Notes: generated from the sequence alone by a model not told the origin. A stretch of 14,111 nucleotides of DNA from Eubacterium sp. CAG:180 (GCA_000432435.1 HF993135.1:6226-20336), one strand, 5' to 3'; positions 1 through 8,330 are shown, numbered from the stretch's first letter. Translations and numbers: made by a program.

Positions 1-2103
1 CACTACATAACAAAAGAACGTGCACTTGAAATACTCAAGCTTGCCGAAAAAAACGGCTATGTTCACCAGATAACCAACATTGACGGTGAAAATAAGATAT
101 TTGATATATGCAACTGCAATGTTAAGATATGCAACGCTCTTCGCACATCGCTTCTGTTTAACACACCTTATCTTTCGCGAAGCGCCTATACCGCCAAGGT
201 TACAAAAGAGAACTGCGTAGCGTGCGGCAAGTGCGTTGAAACTTGCCCTGCAGGTGCCGTAAAGCTCGGTCAGAAGCTCTGCCACAAGGACGGCACGGAT
301 TTCAAATATAAGCACGCTCCCCTGCCGGACAACAACATTTGGGGTCCGTACGCATGGGATGAGAACTACCGCGATACGGCGCGTATGTCAAACACATATC
401 CCACGGGTTCCGCTCCCTGTAAGGCTGCATGCCCGGCGCACGTTCCGGTACAGGCTTATCTTCGCCTTGCGAGAGACGGCAAATACCGTGAAGCACTCGC
501 TATGATAAAGACCGAAAACCCGTTCCCGGCAGTATGCGGCAGAATTTGCAACAAGCGCTGCGAGAGCGAATGCACACGCGGAAAAATTGACGACCCGGTA
601 TCAATTGACGCAGTAAAGAAATTTGTAGCCGATCTCGACCTTAAAGCCGAGGACAGATATGTTCCAGAAAAAACGGTACAGTCGGTTCACGGTTCATTTG
701 ACGAAAAAATCGCCATCATCGGCGGCGGCCCCGCAGGACTCAGTGCCGCATATTATCTCGCCCAGATGGGTTATAAGCCGACGGTATTTGAAAAAAATCC
801 CATTCCCGGCGGTATGATGACATACGGTATTCCGAGCTACAAGCTCGAAAAGGATGTTATCGCTGCCGAAATCGACATAATCAAGGCTCTCGGTGCAGAA
901 ATCAAGTGCGGCGTTGAAGTCGGCAAGGACGTCACCATAGATGAGCTCAAAAAACAGGGCTACAAGGCATTTTACATCGCCATAGGCTGTCAGGGCGGCA
1001 AACGTCCCGGCGTTAAAAACGATGACGCAAAGGGCACCGCTATTGCCGTAGAATATCTCCGCCACTGCTTTGAACACCGCGAGGATTCATTCTCCGGTAA
1101 TGTTGTGGTAGTCGGCGGCGGTAACGTTGCGATAGACTGCGCGCGCAATGCTCACCGTCTCGGCGCAGCTGACGTTAAGATGTTCTGCCTTGAATCGCGC
1201 GACACCATGCCTGCGAGCAACGAGGAAATACTTGAGGCCGAAGAAGAAAACGTCGGCATAAATCCCTCTTGGGGTCCGAAGGAGGTCACCGTAAACGACA
1301 AAGGAGAGGTTACCGGCATCATCTTTAAAAAGTGCCTTCGCACAATAGACCCAGAAACTGGCAAATTCTCTCCCGTATATGACGAAAACGAGACTGTTGA
1401 AATAAAGGCAGACAAAATCGTTTTTGCCATAGGTCAGGCAATTGAATGGGGCAACCTGCTTGAGGGCTCAAAGGTTAAATTCTGGCACGGCAATTACCCG
1501 GTTGCAGACAAATTTACATACGAAACGGACGATCCCGACATATTCGTGGGCGGCGACGTATTTACCGGTCCGCGTTTTGTAATAGACGCCATTGCAGCCG
1601 GTCACGAGGCGGCTGAGAGCTTACATCGCCATGTACGCCCCGACGCTTCAATGACCATAGGTCGTGACCGTCGCAATTTCACACCGCTCAACAAGGACGA
1701 CCTTACATATCCGTCTTATGATACGGCAGGACGTCAGGAAGCCGGTATGGATGAAAGCATCGACTACAAGATGTCCTATAAAGACGCACATCTCGATTTG
1801 ACAGAGGAGCAGGTTAAAACCGAAACCGGCCGTTGTCTCGGATGCGGCGCATCGTATGTTGACCCGCACAAGTGTATAGGTTGCGGTCTTTGCACCACGA
1901 AGTGTGAATTTGACGCAATACATCTTGTACGCGATAATCCGAAATGCACCGATATGAGAGTTGCCGAAAAGAAGGTCGGCGGACTTATGGGCTACTCCGC
2001 AAAACGTGCGTTTAAAATACTCGGGCATCTTGGCTCGGATGAGGCGAAAGAGCTTAAAAAGAAGCGCATAGCCTACAAAAAAGCGCACAGCGACAAGGGC
2101 TAA
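1..2103 (+). CDS. FAD/NAD(P)-binding oxidoreductase with 4Fe-4S domains, GltD-like (5' end outside window)
   Basis: The frame is open from base 1 to TAA 2101-2103, so the gene starts to the left; the ATG at 385 is internal because conserved coding sequence precedes it. A Cys-rich stretch (ICNCN..IC, about 109-138) precedes a ferredoxin motif CxxCxxCxxxCP at 214-246. A GltD-type N-terminal iron-sulfur helical domain follows, with cysteines at 418, 430, 535, 547, 559 and 571. The FAD Rossmann motif GGGPAG is at 721-738, the NAD(P) Rossmann motif GGGNVA at 1114-1131, the FAD-closing VGGDVFTGP near 1546-1572, and a second ferredoxin segment CIGCGLCTTKC at 1873-1905. Family knowledge: such proteins move electrons between NAD(P)H, FAD and iron-sulfur partners in the cytosol of anaerobes. 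The true redox partner cannot be read here. It is followed after 3 bases by hypA, so the two are probably co-transcribed and translationally coupled. Confidence 0.9.
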   Translation, partial: HYITKERALEILKLAEKNGYVHQITNIDGENKIFDICNCNVKICNALRTSLLFNTPYLSRSAYTAKVTKENCVACGKCVETCPAGAVKLGQKLCHKDGTDFKYKHAPLPDNNIWGPYAWDENYRDTARMSNTYPTGSAPCKAACPAHVPVQAYLRLARDGKYREALAMIKTENPFPAVCGRICNKRCESECTRGKIDDPVSIDAVKKFVADLDLKAEDRYVPEKTVQSVHGSFDEKIAIIGGGPAGLSAAYYLAQMGYKPTVFEKNPIPGGMMTYGIPSYKLEKDVIAAEIDIIKALGAEIKCGVEVGKDVTIDELKKQGYKAFYIAIGCQGGKRPGVKNDDAKGTAIAVEYLRHCFEHREDSFSGNVVVVGGGNVAIDCARNAHRLGAADVKMFCLESRDTMPASNEEILEAEEENVGINPSWGPKEVTVNDKGEVTGIIFKKCLRTIDPETGKFSPVYDENETVEIKADKIVFAIGQAIEWGNLLEGSKVKFWHGNYPVADKFTYETDDPDIFVGGDVFTGPRFVIDAIAAGHEAAESLHRHVRPDASMTIGRDRRNFTPLNKDDLTYPSYDTAGRQEAGMDESIDYKMSYKDAHLDLTEEQVKTETGRCLGCGASYVDPHKCIGCGLCTTKCEFDAIHLVRDNPKCTDMRVAEKKVGGLMGYSAKRAFKILGHLGSDEAKELKKKRIAYKKAHSDKG

Positions 2104-2106
2104 GCC

Positions 2107-2454
2107 ATGCACGAGCTCGGTATAGTTCTGAATGTCATAGACAGAGTAGAAGAGATTGCCAAGGAAAACAACGTAAAAAAGGTCACCAAGCTGACTCTTG
2201 AAATAGGCGAGGTTTCATCGATTGTTCCGTCATATTTTTCGGACTGCTTTGAGTGGGCAAAGAAAAAAACGGATTATATGAAAGACACCGAGCTTGAAAT
2301 GATAATCCTTGAAGGTCTCTCCTACTGTCGCGACTGTAAAAAAACATATAAGACCACCGAATACGCAAAAAAATGTCCGCACTGCGGCAGTGACAATACA
2401 TATCTTGTCACCGGCGACGAGATGCGGATAAAGGATATTGAAGTTATCGGGTAG
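2107..2454 (+). CDS. hypA: HypA-type nickel metallochaperone / hydrogenase maturation factor
   Basis: This 115-aa protein has the usual HypA length and begins with the diagnostic MHE, whose His2 and Glu3 are the nickel ligands in the family. A zinc ribbon has C74-x2-C77 and C90-x2-C93. Family knowledge: HypA hands Ni(II) to [NiFe]-hydrogenase large subunits, usually with HypB, and can also serve urease. It starts 3 bases after the TAA of the flavoprotein gene, with AAGGG in the end of that gene as ribosome binding site, so translation is likely coupled. No hypB or hydrogenase structural gene is visible, so its client is unknown. It ends at a strong shared terminator hairpin. Confidence 0.92.
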   Translation: MHELGIVLNVIDRVEEIAKENNVKKVTKLTLEIGEVSSIVPSYFSDCFEWAKKKTDYMKDTELEMIILEGLSYCRDCKKTYKTTEYAKKCPHCGSDNTYLVTGDEMRIKDIEVIG

Positions 2455-2458
2455 AAAA

Positions 2459-2485
2459 ACGGAGCTGTATTTTTTACAGCTCCGT
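2459..2485. terminator. Bidirectional intrinsic terminator between convergent hypA and M42 peptidase genes
   Basis: ACGGAGCTGT (2459-2468) pairs perfectly with ACAGCTCCGT (2476-2485) around a 7-base loop. On the - strand the stem is followed by a run of five T (complement of 2455-2459), giving a textbook terminator for the peptidase gene ending at 2492. On the + strand the tail (TAATATTTAT) is weaker but can serve hypA. Confidence 0.85.
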
Positions 2486-2491
2486 TAATAT

Positions 2492-3532
2492 TTATACATT
2501 CAAATAACCGCACAGTAGCTTCAGCGTATTATAAACGCCGTCTATATGGCTGCGTTCATAGCCGTGGCTCGCATAAACTCCGGCTCCTATCAGCCCGTGT
2601 CGTATATCTGCACCCGAACGCAATGTGGCTTCAACATCCGAGCCGTAATGCGGATATACATCAACGGCATAATCGGCACCTACTGCCTTTGCGGCTTCAA
2701 TCAGTTTGCCTACGGTATCATAGCTGTAAGGTCCGCCGGAATCCTTAGCGCAGACGGACACCTGCTTTTCCGTACATTTCAATCCGTCGCCGACGCACCC
2801 CATATCGACCGATATTGCCTCGGTAACTCCGCCCGGCACAGTCGAGGAACCGCCGTGGCCGACCTCTTCATAAACGGTAACGTGCACATACACACGCCGC
2901 GGTAAAACTATACCGTTGTCTTTAAGATATTTTGCAAAACCGAGCAATATGCCCACAGAGAGCTTATCATCAAGGAATCTGCTTTTTAAATATCCGGATT
3001 CGGTACGGCGTGTACGCGGTTCAAAGCAAACTATATCGCCCGTTTCTATACCGAGATTTCTTGTATCCTCATCGGTTTTTACGTCCTCGTCGATGACGAT
3101 TTCGACGCTGTCCCAAGTACGCGAAGCAGTCGAAAAATCGCCGTTAACGTGAATTGAAGCGTTACAAAGCTGAAGCGCGCCCTCATATATTTTGCCCGAA
3201 CGGGTATATATTCTGACATTCTCCGTTTCGGCGTTGCAGGCATTCATACCGCCGAGGGGCGTTATTCTCAGTCTGCCGTTGCTCTTGACTTCGGCGACCA
3301 TTCCGCCGAGGGTATCTGTGTGCGCCTCCAAAAGCAAAGCATTGTTATCGTCTTTTCCGCCGAGGTCGGCAAGAACGCCGCCCTTTACCGTGTATTCGGC
3401 GGGAAATCCGAGAGCCGAAAATTCCTTTTTAACAAATTCGGCGGCTTTTTTGGTAAACCCCGTCGGAGAATCAATATTTAACAGCGTGCTCGCCTTTTCC
3501 CATGAGTAATCTGCATATTTTTTATCTATCAC
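2492..3532 (-). CDS. M42 family metallopeptidase (glutamyl/endo-aminopeptidase-like)
   Basis: This 346-aa cytosolic peptidase has the M42 signature set. H71-x-D73 lies in HTDTLG, D188/D189 in FLDDK bridges the metals, E222-E223 in EEVGHG is the general base and metal ligand, D243 is in SVDMG, and the last metal ligand is H323 in HGYE. Family knowledge: M42 enzymes are dinuclear-metal (Zn/Co) aminopeptidases forming tetrahedral dodecamers that trim peptides after proteasome- or protease-type digestion. The start codon is GTG (3530-3532), supported by GGTGAT five bases upstream. The gene has its own upstream -10 and ends at the shared terminator, so it appears monocistronic. No odd residues are visible. 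Confidence 0.93.
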   Translation of the reverse strand: MIDKKYADYSWEKASTLLNIDSPTGFTKKAAEFVKKEFSALGFPAEYTVKGGVLADLGGKDDNNALLLEAHTDTLGGMVAEVKSNGRLRITPLGGMNACNAETENVRIYTRSGKIYEGALQLCNASIHVNGDFSTASRTWDSVEIVIDEDVKTDEDTRNLGIETGDIVCFEPRTRRTESGYLKSRFLDDKLSVGILLGFAKYLKDNGIVLPRRVYVHVTVYEEVGHGGSSTVPGGVTEAISVDMGCVGDGLKCTEKQVSVCAKDSGGPYSYDTVGKLIEAAKAVGADYAVDVYPHYGSDVEATLRSGADIRHGLIGAGVYASHGYERSHIDGVYNTLKLLCGYLNV

Positions 3533-3558
3533 AGCTTATCACCGCAGCTTTCCGAAAA

Positions 3559-3564
3559 ATTATA
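3559..3564 (-). promoter_or_regulatory. Probable -10 box of the M42 peptidase gene
   Basis: A perfect TATAAT on the - strand lies about 27 bases before the GTG start. No convincing -35 is seen at 16-18 bases, so this is a tentative promoter. Confidence 0.4.
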
Positions 3565-3694
3565 CTATTAGTTTACCATAACCGCGCCGAAAAAACAAAT
3601 ATGCGTTGATTTTCAGTGTAGTAAAGCGAAAAATGCTGCTCCCTTATCACATTAGCTATTTACCATTACTTGTTATTTGGTAATGATTAAAAAG

Positions 3695-4075
3695 TTATTC
3701 CTTACGCCAATCATATGTTTCGCCACTTGACATATCAAGCGTTTTTCCGTTGATTGAAACGGTTGTATTATCAACCCAATCTATTTTAGCCTCGGATTCG
3801 TGATATGCATTATAAATTATTTCTTTTTGATTTCCGTTTATCATATAGACTCTGACGGAATAATCTACGGTTGCTCCGGGCTCCGTTCTGTATGCCTCTA
3901 AATTAAATTTGCCTTCCGGTGACTCCGATGAACATAAAAACGTTTCTTGAACGTTTTTTTGAGAATTTGCTATCGTCAAAACAGGAACAATGTAGTTGCG
4001 AATAAGCATGGCAAGTGAAAATACCAAGGCAATACCCAATATTATGGATATAATTGTTATAACCGTCTTTTTCAT
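3695..4075 (-). CDS. DUF5412-like membrane-anchored protein
   Basis: This is a 126-aa protein when started at the ATG of MKKTVITI (4073-4075). That start has AAAGGAG 8 bases upstream, and the 15 extra codons of the longer frame (to 4120) lack this support. Residues 5-32 form one hydrophobic helix (ITIISIILGIALVFSLAML), a signal anchor without a lipobox. The exported part has the pattern SSESPEGKFNLEAYRTEPGA, then VDYSVRVYMI, then KIDWVDNTTVSINGKTLDM, which I recognise as the DUF5412 family of small extracytoplasmic proteins. Its function is unknown. It stands alone between the peptidase and the island junction; composition is intermediate between the two. Confidence 0.72.
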   Translation of the reverse strand: MKKTVITIISIILGIALVFSLAMLIRNYIVPVLTIANSQKNVQETFLCSSESPEGKFNLEAYRTEPGATVDYSVRVYMINGNQKEIIYNAYHESEAKIDWVDNTTVSINGKTLDMSSGETYDWRKE

Positions 4076-4325
4076 GGTTAGAACTCCTTTAATACTCTTT
4101 GTTATAAAACTCAATGTCATACTTTATATGCATATATGCTTTTTAACTGTTCCTTACTTCTTTCAACACGCAGCGCCTCCCCATAAGCCTGCGCACCGTA
4201 AAATATTAACAAAGCAAGTTTGCACCACAATATTAACCGAAATTGCCCTGCTTGTCAATTTGTTTTTTGGCAGCTTTGTCGAATAAAACAGTATTTGACG
4301 AGCTTGCGGTGGCAAGCAAAAAAAG

Positions 4326-4383
4326 TGTTACGTATCAGCACAAGTATAGTTAATATATATCTAAAGTGTGTCGATACGTAACA
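4326..4383. repeat. Perfect 11-bp inverted repeat with 36-base spacer, possible attachment site or hairpin
   Basis: TGTTACGTATC (4326-4336) is repeated inverted as GATACGTAACA (4373-4383). The whole unit spans 58 bp and sits about 150 bp from the 3' end of a serine recombinase pseudogene. Large serine recombinase att sites are typically about 40-50 bp imperfect inverted repeats, so an att-site role is possible but is inference only. Confidence 0.4.
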
Positions 4384-4412
4384 AATACTGCCTGCAAAGC
4401 CGCACATGCCCG

Positions 4413-4504
4413 GGCATAGGCAAAGGTACAGGACAGACACAGGCATAGACATAGGCACAGACAAAAGTAAAAGTAAAAGTAAAAGCAGAAGTCAAAGTCA
4501 AAAG
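4413..4504. repeat. Degenerate hexanucleotide tandem array
   Basis: About fifteen 6-base units run head to tail. The left part is of the GGCATA / GCATAG / ACATAG type and the right part is GTAAAA-type, with three identical AAAAGT units at 4463-4480. The + strand is strongly purine-rich. No coding meaning is likely. Confidence 0.7.
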
Positions 4505-4536
4505 CCATATGTCAAAAGAGAAATTACATTTTATTT

Positions 4537-6004
4537 TTAAACCGCCTTTTGTGGTGGAGATGAAGATGATAAATCCGAAACGGTATTAAGTTCTGATAAT
4601 GTCAAGCTTTTAGCGTTATCTTTGAAATTGAAATAAAATCTATTCTGTCATCATAAAGCACAACGGAATTATCAAATGTGTCTATAAGCATTTTTCGATT
4701 TTTAAGTTTGTTCACATCAAAGCTTTTGAATCCGTCAAACCATGAATATAAAAACTCTTTTGTCAATAACGGATGTGATATGTTTTCTTTTGCGATTTCC
4801 GTTTCTAAATTTTCTTTTGTGCCTTAAAGTTCATCAAGTCGCTTTTTTATTGATTTTGTTATTATGCCTTGCTCAATCGCATTAAGCATATTTTCAATGG
4901 CTGTGTCGGTCTGTGCAAGTTGCTTTTTAAGAGATTTCAACATTGGGCTTTCTTTACCTTGAATAGACAAAATCTTGTTTACTAACAATTCAACGAGCGA
5001 ATCATCATCTATGAATTTCATAACTTGATAAATAACAATATCTTCTATCTAGTCTTTTTAACCGCCTTTTTATCACATGTTTTATTACGCTTGGTGCTGA
5101 CACATTTATAATAACTGTATCTTTTGCCACGGGCATTTCCGCTTTCACCAACCATAAACGCTTTGCATTTGCCGCAGTATAATTTAGTTGTCAACAAGCA
5201 GTCATCAACAGCCTTATGTCTTGACGGTGCACGCTTGTTAACGACTATCATTTCCTGCACCTTATCAAAAACATCATTCGGAATAATGGCAGGAATTCCG
5301 TTTTCAATAAGAACATCCTTATAAATATAATTGTCAATATAACGACGGTTGGTCAATATTTTAGAAATATTGTTTATTGTAAATTCTCGACCGTTAGCAT
5401 TTTTTAAGCCCTTGTTGTTCAGTTCATCTCGGATTTCTTTCTGCGTTTTACCGGAAAGATAATCATTAAAAATATTCAAAACAACAGGAGCAAGAGTCGG
5501 ATTGATTTGAAAATGTTGCTCATCATCAATTACACAACCCAAAGCGACAGAGCCACCGTTATATTTACACTTCAAAGCATTTTCGGTTAAGCCACGGTTG
5601 ATTTTTTCTGCAAACTCGGCAGAATAATACTCGGCATAGCCTTCAAGCATAGACTCAAGCAAAATACCTTCTGCACCGCTTGAAATCGCTTCGGTTGCAG
5701 AAATAACCTTAACGCCGTTCTTTTTCAAGATGTTTTTATAATGCGCCGAGTCATAACGGTTACGGGCAAAGCGGTCAAGTTTCCAAACGATTATAACATC
5801 AAACAGACCTTTGGAACTCTCCTTAATCATCTGCTGAAACGACGGACGATTGTCCGTTTTTGCCGATAATGCTCTGTCAATATATGTATCAATTATACGA
5901 ATATCATTCTTCTCGGCAAACTCCTTGCATTCACGAATTTGCCCATCAATACTTTCTTCACGCTGATTATCACTTGAATATCGTGCATATATAATTCCTG
6001 TCAT
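4537..6004 (-). pseudogene. Large serine recombinase (resolvase-type integrase), inactivated
   Basis: The intact 5' part (319 codons) has the resolvase domain with YARYSSDNQ (catalytic Ser10) and KLDRFARN (Arg78), then a recombinase DNA-binding domain (about 150-260) and a zinc ribbon (C277, C280, C301, C310). It stops at 5045 after one A is missing from an A run near 5055-5059. In the restored frame the next codon is TAG (5049-5051) where Trp is expected (KK-D-W-IEDIV). The coiled coil follows, TAA (4824-4826) replaces Glu in RLDEL-E-GTKENL, and one T is missing near 4631-4633. The natural end is TAA 4537-4539, giving about 489 residues, normal for the family. The start ATG has AGGAGGT 7-8 bases upstream. 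The catalytic domain could still be made, but the C-terminal DNA-binding/coiled-coil part is lost. Confidence 0.9.
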
Positions 6005-6027
6005 TTTATCAACCTCCTGTGCTGTGT

Positions 6028-6056
6028 GTTATAACTCTTCGCAGCAGAGGTGTCAA
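6028..6056 (-). promoter_or_regulatory. Promoter of the serine recombinase
   Basis: On the - strand TTGACA (6051-6056) and TATAAC (6028-6033) are separated by exactly 17 bases. The ATG is 24 bases beyond the -10, with a strong AGGAGGT between. The spacer holds a partial inverted repeat (CTCT...AGAG) that could be an operator. It lies immediately downstream of the neighbouring operon's terminator. Confidence 0.8.
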
Positions 6057-6061
6057 GTCAT

Positions 6062-6093
6062 AAAAAAAGCAGTCCTGAAATCAGGACTGCTTT
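6062..6093 (-). terminator. Intrinsic terminator of the sensor/coiled-coil gene
   Basis: AAAGCAGTCCTGA (6066-6078) and TCAGGACTGCTTT (6081-6093) form a perfect hairpin. On the - strand it is followed by seven T (complement of 6062-6068), a few bases after the TAA at 6099-6101. It separates this gene from the recombinase promoter. Confidence 0.92.
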
Positions 6094-6098
6094 AACAA

Positions 6099-7240
6099 TT
6101 AACTTGCCAAGTCTATATTTTTATGACATTCGATACTATTTTTGTCTGTAATGTCTTTTAATTTTTTACTTGTCTTTTCCAAATCTTCAACTGCTTTTTC
6201 TATTTTTTGGTTTGAAGGTATCAAACTTTGTTCTAATGCGTCAGTTTCCGCATTGATTTTTCTAGTTTCCGCATTAATTTTATCAATTTGTGCTTGCTTC
6301 AACTCTTTATCTAATTGAATATTTTCCTCTATAACTTTAGTTTCGGCTATTTTCTTTTTTCTGTCAATATAATCATTACGCAATTTATTTATTTCATCAA
6401 TTAGTCCAATAATTCCTTTTTTGTGCTACCATCTGAATCTTTTAATTTTCCTAAAACAGTATTCACAATAAATATAACTGAAAATGTAGTTGGTACCGCA
6501 TAATTAAGTATAACTTCAATAAATCCAGGAGAACCAACCGCTGTTTTAATTGTGATTTTTTTATAAGATTCATCCTCTCCGTATAACTCATAAAAAACAT
6601 CAACAATCTCCAATATTGAAGCTTGCAATTCAACATTACTTTTCATTTCCAAATCTGATGAACTTGTTTTTTGTAATGATAAATGTATAAAATCATCTAC
6701 AATATAACATGAGTAAATATTTCTATAAATATAGTCAGCATATTTGGTTATGTTAGCAATAGTTTGTTGAACTTTCATTATTTTGCTTAAATAAATATCT
6801 CGACTAACATCTATTTCACTGAACCACTTAACTTTTCTTTTATGTGTATAAGAACAAACAGCATATTCTTCATTAGAATTATTTATATGGGACACTTCTT
6901 CCACTGTTTCACCCAAAATTCCTACACGAATAAACTTAGTACCCTCTGAAGGAATTAATACTAGATCACCATTATTCATTACACAATGGAAATTATATAG
7001 TTGACTAAAAATTAAGCCAGGCCTTTTTTCATCTGGATATAATTCATTAATCTTTTCTTTTTTTGCATCATTACTAATACTACTGTTTAACAACAAGTCA
7101 ACTGACACGGCATCCCAACCAAGTGCAACATATTTATTAGTTGTAAAATCATTATAATATAAACCACCATTAGTTCTAATAAGCCAAATTTGTCTTTCAT
7201 TAGAAATCTCAGGTATCGATAATACAGTAAAATTATCCAT
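6099..7240 (-). CDS. PUA/EVE-like sensor + membrane helix + coiled-coil protein, in two frames joined at A AAA AAG
   Basis: The 0-frame gives 279 aa (7240-6401). Residues 15-145 hold a fold reminiscent of the N-terminal domain of Mrr-like restriction proteins: IWLIRTNGGLYYNDF, VALGWD, GDLVLIPSEG and RKVKWF. One hydrophobic helix spans about 239-263. The frame then stops after TKKELLD. The -1 frame (open to TAA 6099) continues from the same point as KKGIIGLIDEINKLRNDY into a charged coiled coil full of KINAET repeats. The TTG at 6381-6383 has no ribosome binding site, so the coiled coil is most likely the C-terminus of the same 380-aa protein. The join is A AAA AAG (complement of 6416-6422) in proper -1 slippage phase; a lost A is the alternative. 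ATG 7238-7240 has GGAG 10 bases upstream. Exact function is unknown; a defence role is inference. Confidence 0.6.
6416..6422 (-). promoter_or_regulatory. Slippery heptamer A AAA AAG at the sensor/coiled-coil junction
   Basis: The 0-frame codons are AAA AAG preceded by A, the same heptamer and phase used by E. coli dnaX and many IS elements. A -1 shift joins the 279-aa frame to the coiled-coil frame. The 0-frame stop follows five codons later. No clear stimulator is visible. Confidence 0.35.
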
Positions 7241-7271
7241 AAAATATTTTCTCCAGATATTTATTTACAAA

Positions 7272-7300
7272 ATTATATCACATATATAAAACAATTACAA
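7272..7300 (-). promoter_or_regulatory. Extended -10 promoter of the sensor/coiled-coil gene
   Basis: On the - strand TTGTAA (7295-7300) is followed after 17 bases by TATAAT (7272-7277), preceded by TG one base away (TGATATAAT). The start ATG lies 32 bases beyond the -10. No terminator is seen between the phosphotransferase gene and this promoter, so some read-through is possible. Confidence 0.8.
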
Positions 7301-7334
7301 ATTTTGATATTGTTTACTAATATAAATCGTTAAA

Positions 7335-8330
7335 TTACAATGTTATAGCAATATAATTCAAAATTTCATCTTTAACTTTATCGTAGTATATGATATGCTC
7401 AACAGTTTCTTTGACTTCACTGATACTCAGTTGTTGTTCTTCCTCGTTATCACATTCAAGCATCAATGCTCTTTTGATGTTGTATTCAAGCCAACCGAGT
7501 TTGCCATTGTTACTGTAATATAAAGCCTCCCAGTCAACATTTGCATCAAGATTTGTATTATAAAAATATGACTTAAAAAATGTATTAAACAAATTAAAAT
7601 TTATATTACATCCTTCATATCCTGACCAGCAAAGTGCAAGTTCAAACAATTCGAGATAAGGATTTGAATATCCTAAACATTCCAAATCAATCAGCTTAAA
7701 CTCATCGCTAAGCCAAAGTACATTTTTACTGTCCATATCGTTATGGCAAATTGCTTTGACCGGAGGTAATTTCTTTATAGCCTCGTTGCCTTTCGTAATG
7801 CTGTTATTAAACAAATCGGCATAATCCTTTATGTAATCATAAATCGGTGAGTTCATATCCTTGGCAAGCTCAATATATTTTTGCCAGTCAATGTGCATTT
7901 CGTCTTTCTCGAAAGGTTCATTTTTCAAATCAATATTATGAATTTTTGCCAACACTTCGCCTATCTTTTCGCAATGAACTGACTTGATTTCACCGTCTTT
8001 TAATGACTTGGCGTCATACCACTCAAAAACATAATAATATTGACCATTTAATTCCTGCATTTTTCTGTTCTTGAATTCCAAAGCATAAACTGCAGGAATA
8101 TTGTTTTGCTTTAATATTGTCTCAATATCATCAGCGATTTTGTAGTTGCCCATTGCAGTAGGTCGTTTCATAATGTTAGGGTTTAAAAGCTTGATTATGT
8201 AACTGCCTTGTTCGGTAACAGCCTTAAACATTCGGTGCATGAAACCGCCTGTTACCTGAACAGGATTTTTAAGCACTTTGCCTAACTGCAAATCTTCTGC
8301 AACTAAATTGAAAAAGTTATCCATATTCAT
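7335..8330 (-). CDS. APH-type phosphotransferase (aminoglycoside/choline kinase-like)
   Basis: This 331-aa cytosolic kinase-fold enzyme has the APH signature. The nucleotide lysine K47 lies in SYIIKLLNP, the catalytic loop is H196-x-D198-x4-N203 (HNDMDSKN), and the metal-binding D215 is in LIDLE. Length and motif spacing fit an intact enzyme. Family knowledge: members phosphorylate small-molecule hydroxyls (aminoglycosides, macrolides, sugars, homoserine, choline); the substrate cannot be read from sequence. Its ATG overlaps the cupin stop as TAATG, indicating translational coupling, and AGG lies 9 bases upstream. It is the last gene of the 11834-7335 operon, and no intrinsic terminator follows it. 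Confidence 0.88.
   Translation of the reverse strand: MNMDNFFNLVAEDLQLGKVLKNPVQVTGGFMHRMFKAVTEQGSYIIKLLNPNIMKRPTAMGNYKIADDIETILKQNNIPAVYALEFKNRKMQELNGQYYYVFEWYDAKSLKDGEIKSVHCEKIGEVLAKIHNIDLKNEPFEKDEMHIDWQKYIELAKDMNSPIYDYIKDYADLFNNSITKGNEAIKKLPPVKAICHNDMDSKNVLWLSDEFKLIDLECLGYSNPYLELFELALCWSGYEGCNINFNLFNTFFKSYFYNTNLDANVDWEALYYSNNGKLGWLEYNIKRALMLECDNEEEQQLSISEVKETVEHIIYYDKVKDEILNYIAITL

Larger units (their letters stand above)
4076..4536. other. Gene-free junction between house genes and AT-rich island
   Basis: No supported gene lies here. It contains the upstream region of the DUF5412-like gene, an A/T-rich stretch with a small GCTTGC/GCAAGC hairpin (4302-4317), an 11-bp inverted repeat (4326-4383), a 12-bp palindrome ATGCCCGGGCAT (4406-4417) and a hexamer-period array (4413-4504). 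It lies just beyond the 3' end of the recombinase pseudogene, where an element end would be expected. The exact junction cannot be fixed without an empty-site comparison. Confidence 0.5.

Noticed and set aside
694..1077. Long reverse frames inside the flavoprotein, HypA and peptidase genes (also 1152-1430, 1648-2112, 2183-2401, 2546-2905, 2916-3152, 3192-3509)
   Set aside because: They are antisense shadows of strongly conserved genes and lack family resemblance or ribosome binding sites.
3660..3685. Short hairpin (TTACCA/TGGTAA) after the DUF5412-like gene as a terminator
   Set aside because: The stem is only 6 AT-rich pairs and no T run follows on the - strand.
4302..4317. GCTTGC/GCAAGC hairpin as a terminator
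   Set aside because: It is followed by A on the + strand and the T run precedes it on the - strand, so polarity is wrong for both.
4255..4464. 69-aa reverse frame starting MSVPMSMPVSV
   Set aside because: It is a translation of the hexamer array and junction, low in complexity, with no ribosome binding site.
4413..4504. Hexamer array as a CRISPR array
   Set aside because: There are no spacers; the units are contiguous 6-base repeats.
6099..6383. 94-aa coiled-coil protein started at TTG 6381-6383
   Set aside because: No Shine-Dalgarno sequence; the frame extends upstream to the slippery site and fits better as the C-terminus of the preceding gene.
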